In this document: in pieces, positions 1 through 5,218 of the stretch
Layout: each line of letters begins with the position of its first letter
Position numbering within the stretch: position 1 is the stretch's first letter
Assembly (NCBI GenBank): GCA_021828225.1
Contig: JAKASH010000293.1
Span: 1 to 5,218, forward strand
DNA from: Acidobacteriota bacterium
GTDB lineage: Bacteria > Acidobacteriota > Terriglobia > UBA7540
DNA length: 5,218 nucleotides
Direction of reading: 5' to 3'
Made by a program: the position numbers and the translations under genes
Notes under the pieces: generated by a model
Told to the model about the DNA's origin: nothing
Seen by the model: the letters and a program-made list of their open reading frames with translations, nothing else
The model's database searches: none

Positions 1-609
1 TTGCAGGGAGTTAATAACCGCCGGGGAAACACCCGGGACAGCGCTCAACTCCTGGAAGTCCGCAACCAGGCCACTCCGCGGCGGGTCATCGCGGAACTTG
101 ATCAAAGCCGCAGCCAGTTTCTGATAGGCGCTCGTCGCAACATCCATTCCCTTGGCAGCCAGTCCCAGCGGATCCTCGACAAGCAGGTGGTCCTCAACCA
201 TCTTGGCAGTAGCATTGTTAAAGTCGACTTTGCCCTGTACTCCACCGCCGTACACCGCTGTAAGAGCCTTCACGATAGCTGTCTTGCCGGTATCAATAGC
301 CTCGTTTCCCGTAATACCCTTTTGAAGCGGCACTTCGATCATCACGGAATGTTCCGAAGCAGATCCAATGCTTTGAATCGTTGCCCCATGCCAGTTTTCT
401 TTGGCAAGCTCACTACGAATGGCGCCGAGATCGGGAGATTTCGCAAACTTCACCGTTAGTTGCGTCCCGCTGCGGAACTCGATTCCGTAAACAAGCCCGC
501 GGTGGATTACGATCGACAAGAGTCCGGCCACCAGAAGGGCCAGTGAGGCACCGATGAAGTACCACTTCTTGCCCATCCAGTCGATATTCGGTTCATGAAA
601 AAATTCCAT
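1..609 (-). CDS. secF: Protein translocase subunit SecF, N-terminal part (runs off the left edge)
   Basis: SecF pairs with SecD in the inner membrane and uses the proton-motive force to pull exported proteins out of the SecYEG channel. The visible 203 codons are open to the window edge. They start MEFFHEPNIDWMGKKWYF, have one membrane helix (about residues 17-36), then a periplasmic domain opening with G42-I-E-F-R-S-G-T49, the counterpart of the family's G-[IV]-D-F-x-G-G-T. The ATG is the first possible start after an in-frame TAA only four codons upstream. The ribosome binding site is weak: AGGCGG lies rather far upstream. The gene begins 64 bases after the secD stop, as expected for one operon. 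By residue 203 neither the V-G-P-x-V-G motif nor the second helix has appeared, although both come near residue 130 in E. coli-type SecF, so the periplasmic domain is enlarged. Identity is firm from position and motifs; the C-terminal five helices lie outside the window. Confidence 0.93.
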   Translation of the reverse strand, partial: MEFFHEPNIDWMGKKWYFIGASLALLVAGLLSIVIHRGLVYGIEFRSGTQLTVKFAKSPDLGAIRSELAKENWHGATIQSIGSASEHSVMIEVPLQKGITGNEAIDTGKTAIVKALTAVYGGGVQGKVDFNNATAKMVEDHLLVEDPLGLAAKGMDVATSAYQKLAAALIKFRDDPPRSGLVADFQELSAVPGVSPAVINSLQ

Positions 610-673
610 CGTTTGTATTTACCGGCCGCCTAAAACCATAGACACCGGAAAGTCTCCGTAAGTTCCCAAAACC

Positions 674-2281
674 TTAAATGCTCAGAGCCGCACCCTTTGG
701 TCGTCGGGACAAGACGTAATCAAAAATCGTTCTAGAAACATACACCGAAGTAAACAGGTTTGCAATCAATCCTATGGTCAGGGTAACGGCAAAGCCCTTG
801 ATCGGGCCTGTGCCAAACGTAAAAAGAATAGCAGCCGCAGCGACCGTAGTCACGTGGGTGTCGATGATTGTCTTGAAGGCATGCTCAAAACCACCCACAA
901 CCGCAGCACCCACCGCCTTGCCCTGGCGCAACTCTTCCCGGATACGCTCAAAAATAAGGACATTGGAATCCACACCCATGCCGACCGTCAGAATCACACC
1001 GGCGATGCCCGGCAACGTCAGGACGGCGCCGAAGTACGCGAGCGCCGCCATCAGGATAATCAGGTTCAAAACCAGCGCAATATCCGCATTAACTCCTGCG
1101 CCCCGGTAGTAAATCAGCATGAACGAGATCACAGCCAGAAAGCCTACGATACACGCTATAATACCGTCCCGGATGGAATCCGCTCCTAGCGAAGGACCTA
1201 CGGTGTTTTCCATCAAGTAGGTGATTGAAGCCGGAAGCGCCCCGGAGCGAAGCATCAGAGCCAAGTCCGCAGCCTGTTGAGGCGTAAAGCTGCCTGTGAT
1301 CTGGCCCGAGTCACTGATCTGGCTCTGGATCACCGGAGCGGACTGAACTCGGCCATCAAGAACGATGGCAAGCTGCTTGCCGACATTTTTCCCCGTAACC
1401 TCTGAAAAGCGTGCCGCTCCGTCATGCGTCAAGTTGAAATTCACAATTGCCGAGCCGTTCTGGCCGGTTGAAGGCTGGGCTCCGGTCAAGTCTCGCCCAG
1501 TGACAGCGGCAACCTGATTGAGAAGGTACCAGACCTGCCCGCTTGACGAACTGCTGGAGGTATCCGACTTGCCCGGAACCAGCTCGGTCCCCGGCGGCAA
1601 GACTCCTCCGTAATTTGACAGGGCGGCCTCACGGCTTGGGAAGGGACCTCCTCGGACAATCTTCAGCTCCAGCATCGCTGTAGCCTTGATAATGTGCTTC
1701 ACGCGGGCGGTATCGGTCACGCCCGGGAGCTGAACCACCAGCTCGTAATCTCCCTGCCCGTAGTCGGCGACTTCAGGGCCCACGAGTCCCAGCGCATCGA
1801 TGCGGCGCCGGATCGTGGTCCTCGACTGATCAAGCGCCTGGTTCCGAATCAGGTTGACTTCGCTCACCTTCATGCTGAGCAATTGCGCGTTGGGCTGCCC
1901 GGCAACGGGACCGAGGGTCCATATCGAGAACTGGTCGGCAACAAGCGATTGGAGAGCGTCGAGCTTTGCGGTCGGTACGCCCTTGATCAGGATTGACGAG
2001 ATTCCCTGCCGGTCGATGGAGGTGTAGGGAATATTCTTGGAATTCATCTCGTCGCGCAACTGTTCCATCGCCTGGTCGGTCGTAACCTTGACGGCGTCGT
2101 CCACATGAACCTGCAGAACCAGGTGCGTTCCGCCCTTCAAATCCAGTCCCAGTTGAATACGGTGGGAAAGGTTTTGCTTGAGCTGTTGGACGTTCTTGGG
2201 AAGGCCGGTGAGCCCCAGGACGCATGCGATCACCACAACCAGAATGAAGATGGCGCGGTTTCGAATCCTATTATGGTCCAT
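674..2281 (-). CDS. secD: Protein translocase subunit SecD
   Basis: SecD is the larger half of the SecDF export motor; its periplasmic domain binds emerging polypeptide and its membrane part conducts protons. The 535-residue product is within the family range, somewhat shorter than the E. coli protein. It has one N-terminal helix (about 10-27), the family motif L44-G-L-D-L-K-G-G51, a large periplasmic region (about 30-365) including RRRIDALG at 158-165 and VLDGRVQSAPVI at 307-318, then five helices from about 372 to 520. G-M-G-V-D438-S-N-V-L-I-F-E-R in the fourth helix carries the aspartate equivalent to the proton-pathway Asp519 of E. coli. Nothing is truncated. A run of six serines (242-247) lies in the periplasmic region. 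The start is fixed by GAGGAA eight bases upstream of the ATG. It follows yajC by 41 bases and precedes secF by 64, consistent with cotranscription. Confidence 0.97.
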   Translation of the reverse strand: MDHNRIRNRAIFILVVVIACVLGLTGLPKNVQQLKQNLSHRIQLGLDLKGGTHLVLQVHVDDAVKVTTDQAMEQLRDEMNSKNIPYTSIDRQGISSILIKGVPTAKLDALQSLVADQFSIWTLGPVAGQPNAQLLSMKVSEVNLIRNQALDQSRTTIRRRIDALGLVGPEVADYGQGDYELVVQLPGVTDTARVKHIIKATAMLELKIVRGGPFPSREAALSNYGGVLPPGTELVPGKSDTSSSSSSGQVWYLLNQVAAVTGRDLTGAQPSTGQNGSAIVNFNLTHDGAARFSEVTGKNVGKQLAIVLDGRVQSAPVIQSQISDSGQITGSFTPQQAADLALMLRSGALPASITYLMENTVGPSLGADSIRDGIIACIVGFLAVISFMLIYYRGAGVNADIALVLNLIILMAALAYFGAVLTLPGIAGVILTVGMGVDSNVLIFERIREELRQGKAVGAAVVGGFEHAFKTIIDTHVTTVAAAAILFTFGTGPIKGFAVTLTIGLIANLFTSVYVSRTIFDYVLSRRPKGAALSI

Positions 2282-2289
2282 GGCTTAAA

Positions 2290-2295
2290 TTCCTC
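2290..2295 (-). promoter_or_regulatory. Ribosome binding site of secD
   Basis: GAGGAA on the minus strand stands eight bases before the secD ATG. It is the better of the two clear Shine-Dalgarno sequences in the window and settles the secD start. Confidence 0.75.
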
Positions 2296-2322
2296 GTCCC
2301 CCGGGGTTTTGGAGCTGGCGCA

Positions 2323-2658
2323 TTACTTCTTTCCCTTGGAATCTTTATCCTGAGCGGACTGTTCCTCCTTGTCGGATTGAACGCCGGTGATTGCCGACCG
2401 GGCAATTTCGACTTTAACCTGATTGGCAATCTGCATCTGCACGACATCGCCCCTGAATCCGGTAATGGACCCGTAAATTCCGCCGGAGGTTATGACTCGA
2501 TCCCCGGTCTTGAGGTTTGACAACATCTGTTGTGTCTTACGGCGATTGCGCTGCTGGGGGAGGATAACGAGAAAGTACCAGATCAGGAACAGAGGAGCAA
2601 ACAACAACAGAAACTGCGTCAGAGCCCCGCCCACGCCAGGGTCCGCCGCCAAGATCAT
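2323..2658 (-). CDS. yajC: Preprotein translocase subunit YajC
   Basis: YajC is a small single-helix membrane protein that associates with SecDF and YidC next to SecYEG; its loss is mild in E. coli and its exact role is unsettled. The 111-residue product has a short N-terminus, one hydrophobic helix (about 15-33), the family hallmark P34-Q-Q-R-N-R-R-K41 just after the helix, the small beta domain signature LKTGDRVITSGGIYGSI (49-65), and a charged, Lys/Gln/Asp-rich tail ending in GKK. Length matches the family. I chose the ATG at 2656-2658, which gives MILAADPG and a normal-length N-terminus. An in-frame TTG at 2683-2685 would add nine residues (beginning VGCVLINQ), and neither start has a strong ribosome binding site, so the start is uncertain. 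It lies 122 bases after tgt and 41 before secD. A promoter candidate lies in the gap to tgt. Confidence 0.95.
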   Translation of the reverse strand: MILAADPGVGGALTQFLLLFAPLFLIWYFLVILPQQRNRRKTQQMLSNLKTGDRVITSGGIYGSITGFRGDVVQMQIANQVKVEIARSAITGVQSDKEEQSAQDKDSKGKK

Positions 2659-2717
2659 CTGATTAATCAATACACACCCGACCAAAGCGAGCCATCAAAA
2701 GTTAGGATTAAGTATGA

Positions 2718-2746
2718 ATTATCCCGCACTCAACGGGCGAGATCAA
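2718..2746 (-). promoter_or_regulatory. Candidate sigma-70 promoter for yajC-secD-secF
   Basis: On the minus strand, TTGATC (2741-2746) and GATAAT (2718-2723) are separated by exactly 17 bases, matching the -35 and -10 consensus at four and five of six positions. It lies in the gap after the tgt stop. The predicted start point near 2711 would leave a leader of about 50 bases before the yajC ATG. This would let the secretion genes be expressed without tgt. It is a sequence match only; promoter recognition by this organism's sigma factor is assumed. Confidence 0.45.
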
Positions 2747-2780
2747 CAGGGTTTGCTGGTTTTCTTTCTTCGACTTTAAT

Positions 2781-3956
2781 TTATGCCGAACGGGATTCCG
2801 ACCAACTATTCGCACAAATCCCGGCAAGGAACTTCCCAAACCCCCCGGATTTTATAGCTTGCCTGACTTTGTTCATCATGTCAAGGTAAAACCACAAGTT
2901 GTGATACGTGGCAAGCGTGGCCGCCGAGATCTCCCCCGCCGAGAACAAGTGCCGGATGTAGGCCCGGGAGTATCGCCGGCACACGACGCAATTGCAAGCC
3001 GCGTCCAGCGGACCATGATCACGGGCATAGCGGGCGCTCTTGATGGTCAGCTTGCCGGTTGACGTAAACACGCTGCCGTTCCGGGCGTTCCGGGTCGGCA
3101 TCACGCAATCAAACATGTCGATGCCCAGCGCCACGCATCTGACAAGATCCTCCGGAGTTCCCACTCCCATCAGGTAGCGTGGTTGATCCTCCGGCAAATA
3201 TTCCGCCACGCCTTCGGTCACGCCGTACAACTCTTCCTTGGGCTCGCCCACCGAAAGCCCCCCGATCGCGTAACCGTCAAACCCGATCTCGCCTATCTCC
3301 ATCGCGCTTTCCTGCCGCAACCCCCCGTCAGTCCCGCCCTGCACGATCCCGAAAAGGCTTGGACCCAGTTTCGCCTTCTCGGAATCCTGGCACCCTCGAA
3401 TTGGGAAAGAAGCAACATTCTCCGTAAAGAATTTCTTCGAGCGATCAGCCCAGCGCCCCGTCAGTCGGACCGACCGCTTCAGCGCCTCGTGAGTGGCAGG
3501 ATATTCGACGCATTCGTCCAGGGGCATGATGATATCCGAACCCAGTGACAACTGAAACTCAACAACCCGTTCGGGCGAAAAGAAATGTGGAGAGCCGTCC
3601 AGGTGCGAGCGGAACCACACGCCGTCGTCGGTCACCTTCCCCAGCCCTTTCAGGCTCATGACCTGGAAGCCGCCGCTATCGGTCAGAATCGGATGGGGCC
3701 AGCTCATGAAGTGGTGGAGGCCTCCAAACTCGCGCACCATTTCGTGGCCCGGACGCATGTAGAGGTGATAAGTGTTGGCCAGAATGATCTGAGCGCCGAC
3801 TTCTTCGAGCTGCGCCTGAGTCATGGCCTTCACGGCTCCAGCCGTACCGACCGGCATGAAGATGGGAGTTTCGACATCCCCGTGCGGAGTGTGCAGGATT
3901 CCGGCCCTAGCTCCCGTGCTCTCATCTTTGGCGACGATATTAAACTTCAATCCCAT
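2781..3956 (-). CDS. tgt: Queuine/preQ1 tRNA-guanine transglycosylase (Tgt)
   Basis: Tgt exchanges the wobble guanine-34 of tRNAs with GUN anticodons for preQ1, a step of queuosine synthesis. The 391-residue product has the full family set: PIFMPVGT (31-38), L91-T-D-S-G-G-F-Q with the active-site Asp93, DIIMPLDEC (141-149), FGIVQGG (202-208), GGLSVGE (232-238), MFDCVMPTRNARNG with the nucleophile Asp283, and the zinc site Cys321, Cys323, Cys326, His352 with the spacing seen in E. coli. I chose the ATG giving MGLKFNIVAK, which matches where bacterial Tgt proteins begin. An in-frame ATG at 3999-4001 would add 15 unfamiliar residues, and neither start has a good ribosome binding site. Residues about 180-200 hold more sequence than the E. 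coli-type enzyme has between the helix after W169-A-D-R and FGIVQGG. The queuosine gene queA is not in the window. Confidence 0.97.
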   Translation of the reverse strand: MGLKFNIVAKDESTGARAGILHTPHGDVETPIFMPVGTAGAVKAMTQAQLEEVGAQIILANTYHLYMRPGHEMVREFGGLHHFMSWPHPILTDSGGFQVMSLKGLGKVTDDGVWFRSHLDGSPHFFSPERVVEFQLSLGSDIIMPLDECVEYPATHEALKRSVRLTGRWADRSKKFFTENVASFPIRGCQDSEKAKLGPSLFGIVQGGTDGGLRQESAMEIGEIGFDGYAIGGLSVGEPKEELYGVTEGVAEYLPEDQPRYLMGVGTPEDLVRCVALGIDMFDCVMPTRNARNGSVFTSTGKLTIKSARYARDHGPLDAACNCVVCRRYSRAYIRHLFSAGEISAATLATYHNLWFYLDMMNKVRQAIKSGGFGKFLAGICANSWSESRSA

Positions 3957-4078
3957 CGTGTATTCGTTACGGTCCCGCCAGGGCGAAAGCCTGTGGTTCA
4001 TCGATCAAGCAGGTTTTGGTTCTGATTGAGTCGAAGGACAATTGTTACCACAAATGCTGGCAAGTGCGAAAAGCAAGA

Positions 4079-4100
4079 GGGCACCGATTTATCGGGGCCC
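4079..4100 (-). terminator. Terminator-like hairpin between the Yip1 gene and tgt
   Basis: On the minus strand GGGC-C-CCGAT pairs with ATCGG-T-GCCC across a two-base centre: nine pairs with one mismatch. It is followed by TCTTGCTTTTCGC, which is T-rich but not a clean run. It could end the Yip1 transcript about 160 bases after its stop, or act as a hairpin in the tgt leader. The broken T-run keeps confidence low. Confidence 0.35.
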
Positions 4101-4160
4101 CTTCGCGAGTTCCAGCAACGTCATGAATCATCAGGCCTAGCTGCTGAAAGAAGGTCACCC

Positions 4161-4231
4161 GTCATGCGGAGCGAAGCGATGCATCTGCAGGATCTTCGTA
4201 ACAACAAACAAAGCAGATCGCTCAGGATGAC
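4161..4231. repeat. Diverged dispersed intergenic inverted repeat (acidobacterial type)
   Basis: The left arm starts GTCATGCGGAGCGAAGCGAT and ends in ATCTGC (4161-4188). The right arm (4213-4231) is GCAGATCGCTCAGGATGAC, whose reverse complement is GTCATCCTGAGCGATCTGC. The arms match over GTCAT, over GAGCGA (with one or two mismatches between) and over ATCTGC, so the unit is an imperfect palindrome around a short AC-rich centre. The wording resembles a family of intergenic repeats I remember from Acidobacteriota genomes. It starts about 27 bases past the Yip1 stop, like REP-type elements that sit after genes. The differences between the arms suggest an old, decaying copy. No transposase is present. 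Confidence 0.6.
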
Positions 4232-4257
4232 GTCGTGCAAGGGTTTTCGGCAGCCTG

Positions 4258-5010
4258 CTAGGCCAGCATGGCAAATCCGACTTTGACGATAATCAGTAAA
4301 ATCCACGCCCCAGCAAAAGTTATAAAGATCGAACTGGCCTTCACCTTGTTCCGCGCCACCCGGGAGAGCCCTATCGCCAGCAGAACCAGGAACCAGAGGA
4401 TGATAATATCCAGCGAACTCGCGAGCGCAAGAACGGCGTGGGAAGTGGTCAGCGGGTTCAGGAAAAATGCCAGGTTGGTCGGCGCCGGACTCGAGGGGTT
4501 GAAACTCGCAGGGTCGCCAAAAATCATGACCGCAATCGCCATCACTCCACCGACAATGCTGGGCATATAAGCGTAGCAGGTTGCCGAAAACACTTCCTTG
4601 AATTTAACGCCTGCCCCGAAAAAGCCGTTCAAGGCCACCAGCCCGAGTCCCGCGACCACCAGCATAAAAACCGGGATACCCAGCACGCCACTGATTTGCG
4701 CTATGACGCCGGCAATCGCCGCCCCTCGGTGAACGGCCTCGTTCAACTGCGCGGCCCCCATGTTGGCGGCCTGGCCGCTCTGGGCCAGAGAATGGCGAAT
4801 GACTCGTTCCATGCCGATTTTCGTCAGCATTGTCTCGACGACGGCCATCGAAACAAGGACCAGTAAAATGAGCGGAGCAACAAAGTCCGGCTTGCGGGCA
4901 ATATCTTCAAACGTTTCGCCGGGCTCGATAAAGACGCCGATCAGGCGGCTAAGGAAAGGCTTCGAAGGCGCGGCTTCCTGGGCGTCAGGCGCAGAATCAG
5001 TCGGGTTCAT
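4258..5010 (-). CDS. Yip1-domain integral membrane protein, function unknown
   Basis: The 250-residue product has a polar N-terminus (1-20), then F19-L-S-R-L-I-G-V-F-I-E-P-G-E-T-F, a pattern typical of bacterial Yip1-domain proteins just before the first helix. There are five predicted membrane segments: about 43-62, 100-128, 143-165, 196-216 and 226-248. A polar loop (63-96) follows the first, and a Pro/Asn/Ser-rich loop (166-190) lies between the third and fourth. There are no catalytic motifs. Eukaryotic Yip1 proteins act in vesicle traffic; the bacterial relatives have no settled function, so none is assigned. I chose the ATG start, which has GAGG six bases upstream; the in-frame TTG at 5020-5022 overlaps that ribosome binding site and is unlikely. 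The gene is flanked by the sigma factor upstream and tgt downstream, but a repeat and a hairpin separate it from tgt, so it is probably a separate transcript. Confidence 0.85.
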   Translation of the reverse strand: MNPTDSAPDAQEAAPSKPFLSRLIGVFIEPGETFEDIARKPDFVAPLILLVLVSMAVVETMLTKIGMERVIRHSLAQSGQAANMGAAQLNEAVHRGAAIAGVIAQISGVLGIPVFMLVVAGLGLVALNGFFGAGVKFKEVFSATCYAYMPSIVGGVMAIAVMIFGDPASFNPSSPAPTNLAFFLNPLTTSHAVLALASSLDIIILWFLVLLAIGLSRVARNKVKASSIFITFAGAWILLIIVKVGFAMLA

Positions 5011-5015
5011 CAGAA

Positions 5016-5020
5016 TCCTC
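5016..5020 (-). promoter_or_regulatory. Ribosome binding site of the Yip1-domain gene
   Basis: GAGGA on the minus strand lies five bases before the ATG at 5008-5010. It decides the start against the upstream in-frame TTG, whose codons contain this site. Confidence 0.7.
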
Positions 5021-5035
5021 AAGGAGAGCAGTTTT

Positions 5036-5060
5036 CACAAGCCTCAGTCTTGTGCTTGTG
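5036..5060. repeat. Perfect 7-base inverted repeat upstream of the Yip1-domain gene
   Basis: CACAAGC (5036-5042) and GCTTGTG (5054-5060) are exact inverse complements around 11 bases. A second, nested pairing, ACAAG (5037-5041) with CTTGT (5049-5053), competes for the same left arm. It lies 26 bases before the ATG. It could be an operator or a leader hairpin, but chance is also possible. Confidence 0.35.
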
Positions 5061-5116
5061 GCCGTACGCTTGCTTCTAGCCCGAACTCAGAAAAGGAAAC
5101 CTTCCACCCTAAAGCT

Positions 5117-5134
5117 GAACCGGAAATCCGGCTC
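5117..5134 (-). terminator. Short hairpin after the sigma factor gene, possible terminator
   Basis: On the minus strand GAGCCGG-ATTT-CCGGTTC forms a seven-pair stem (one G-T pair) with a four-base loop, about 30 bases past the sigma factor stop. The sequence after it, AGCTTTAGGG, lacks a T-run, so it would be a weak intrinsic terminator or just a 3' end stabiliser. Confidence 0.3.
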
Positions 5135-5163
5135 GACACCACTTCCTTCCCGCCCGCCAAAAA

Positions 5164-5218
5164 TCATTCGTTCACGGTGGCGTCGAGGAATGCACGGAGC
5201 TTGCGGCTGCGCGACGGA
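5164..5218 (-). CDS. rpoD: Sigma-70 family RNA polymerase sigma factor (RpoD type), C-terminal end only
   Basis: Only the last 17 full codons and the TGA stop are inside the window; the rest lies beyond the right edge. They read P-S-R-S-R-K-L-R-A-F-L-D-A-T-V-N-E. This matches the extreme C-terminus of primary sigma factors, where E. coli RpoD has PSRSEVLRSFLDD after the region 4.2 helix-turn-helix that binds the -35 element. The match over PSRS..LR.FLD is specific for this position. The tail is four residues longer than in E. coli. The primary housekeeping factor is the likeliest identity, but a close paralogue of the same group would end alike, so the symbol is tentative. The following gene starts about 150 bases downstream. 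Confidence 0.75.
   Translation of the reverse strand, partial: PSRSRKLRAFLDATVNE

Larger units (their letters stand above)
3957..4257. other. Intergenic stretch between the Yip1 gene and tgt
   Basis: These 301 bases hold no convincing protein gene. The short reading frames here have no ribosome binding site or recognisable product. From the Yip1 side, the stretch contains a dispersed repeat (4161-4231), a terminator-like hairpin (4079-4100) and then a leader of about 120 bases before tgt. The tgt promoter should lie in this last part. The best match I can find, TTCGCA, 17 bases, TAACAA on the minus strand, is too weak to annotate. Confidence 0.6.

Noticed and set aside
1..459. Long open frame on the plus strand opposite secF
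   Set aside because: It is antisense to a clear SecF reading frame, has no ribosome binding site visible and no recognisable motifs.
1830..2225. 131-codon minus-strand frame inside secD
   Set aside because: It is the out-of-frame shadow of secD, rich in Arg and Pro as expected for a shifted GC-rich gene.
2299..2306. CCCCGGGG palindrome between yajC and secD
   Set aside because: It has no loop for a hairpin and is easily explained by chance in GC-rich DNA.
2663..2695. Ten-codon ORF (MARFGRVCID) ending four bases before the yajC ATG, like a leader peptide
   Set aside because: It has no ribosome binding site and no notable codon pattern; short ORFs at such spacing arise by chance.
3957..4001. 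15-residue N-terminal extension of Tgt from the upstream ATG
   Set aside because: The residues do not resemble Tgt N-termini, there is no ribosome binding site, and the internal ATG fits the family start.
4042..4070. Possible tgt promoter TTCGCA, 17 bases, TAACAA on the minus strand
   Set aside because: It matches the consensus at only about four and three positions, too weak to annotate although the location is sensible.
4121..4306. 61-codon minus-strand frame across the dispersed repeat and the Yip1 gene end
   Set aside because: It overlaps the Yip1 C-terminus in another frame and its sequence comes from the repeat (Leu/Arg/Ser-rich).
1..5218. A novel defence, mobile or biosynthetic system
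   Set aside because: Every substantial gene is a recognisable housekeeping gene except one Yip1-domain protein; there are no toxins, nucleases, integrases, repeat arrays or unusual gene pairs.

Overview
The window reads as a piece of the conserved chromosome of an Acidobacteriota-like bacterium. All protein genes I can support lie on the minus strand. The phylum is an inference. It rests on a diverged copy of an intergenic repeat whose wording (GTCATCCTGAGCGA...) is, from memory, typical of acidobacterial genomes, and on an enlarged SecF periplasmic domain of a kind I associate with that phylum. No database search was possible.

In transcription order (high to low coordinates), the window opens with the last 17 codons of a sigma-70 factor of the RpoD type. 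A gap of about 150 bases follows, holding two inverted repeats. Next comes a five-helix Yip1-domain membrane protein with a clear ribosome binding site. After it is a 301-base intergenic stretch with the dispersed repeat and a terminator-like hairpin. Then come tgt (tRNA-guanine transglycosylase), yajC, secD and the first 203 codons of secF, which runs off the left edge.

The order tgt-yajC-secD-secF is the classic bacterial arrangement, also found in E. coli. Tgt makes the queuosine precursor in tRNA and has no mechanistic link to secretion. YajC, SecD and SecF form the accessory complex that uses the proton-motive force to help SecYEG finish protein export. A good sigma-70-type promoter candidate between tgt and yajC suggests that the secretion genes can be transcribed without tgt. 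The Yip1 gene is probably its own unit, because a repeat and a terminator-like hairpin separate it from tgt.

This is mostly ordinary housekeeping DNA. I found no phage, IS element, CRISPR array, RNA gene or defence system, and nothing that amounts to a new biological system. The items worth a second look are small: the long SecF periplasmic domain with an altered G-I-E-F-R-S-G-T motif, a serine run in SecD built from mixed codons, a short insertion in Tgt, the dispersed repeat, the internal promoter and the uncharacterised Yip1 protein.
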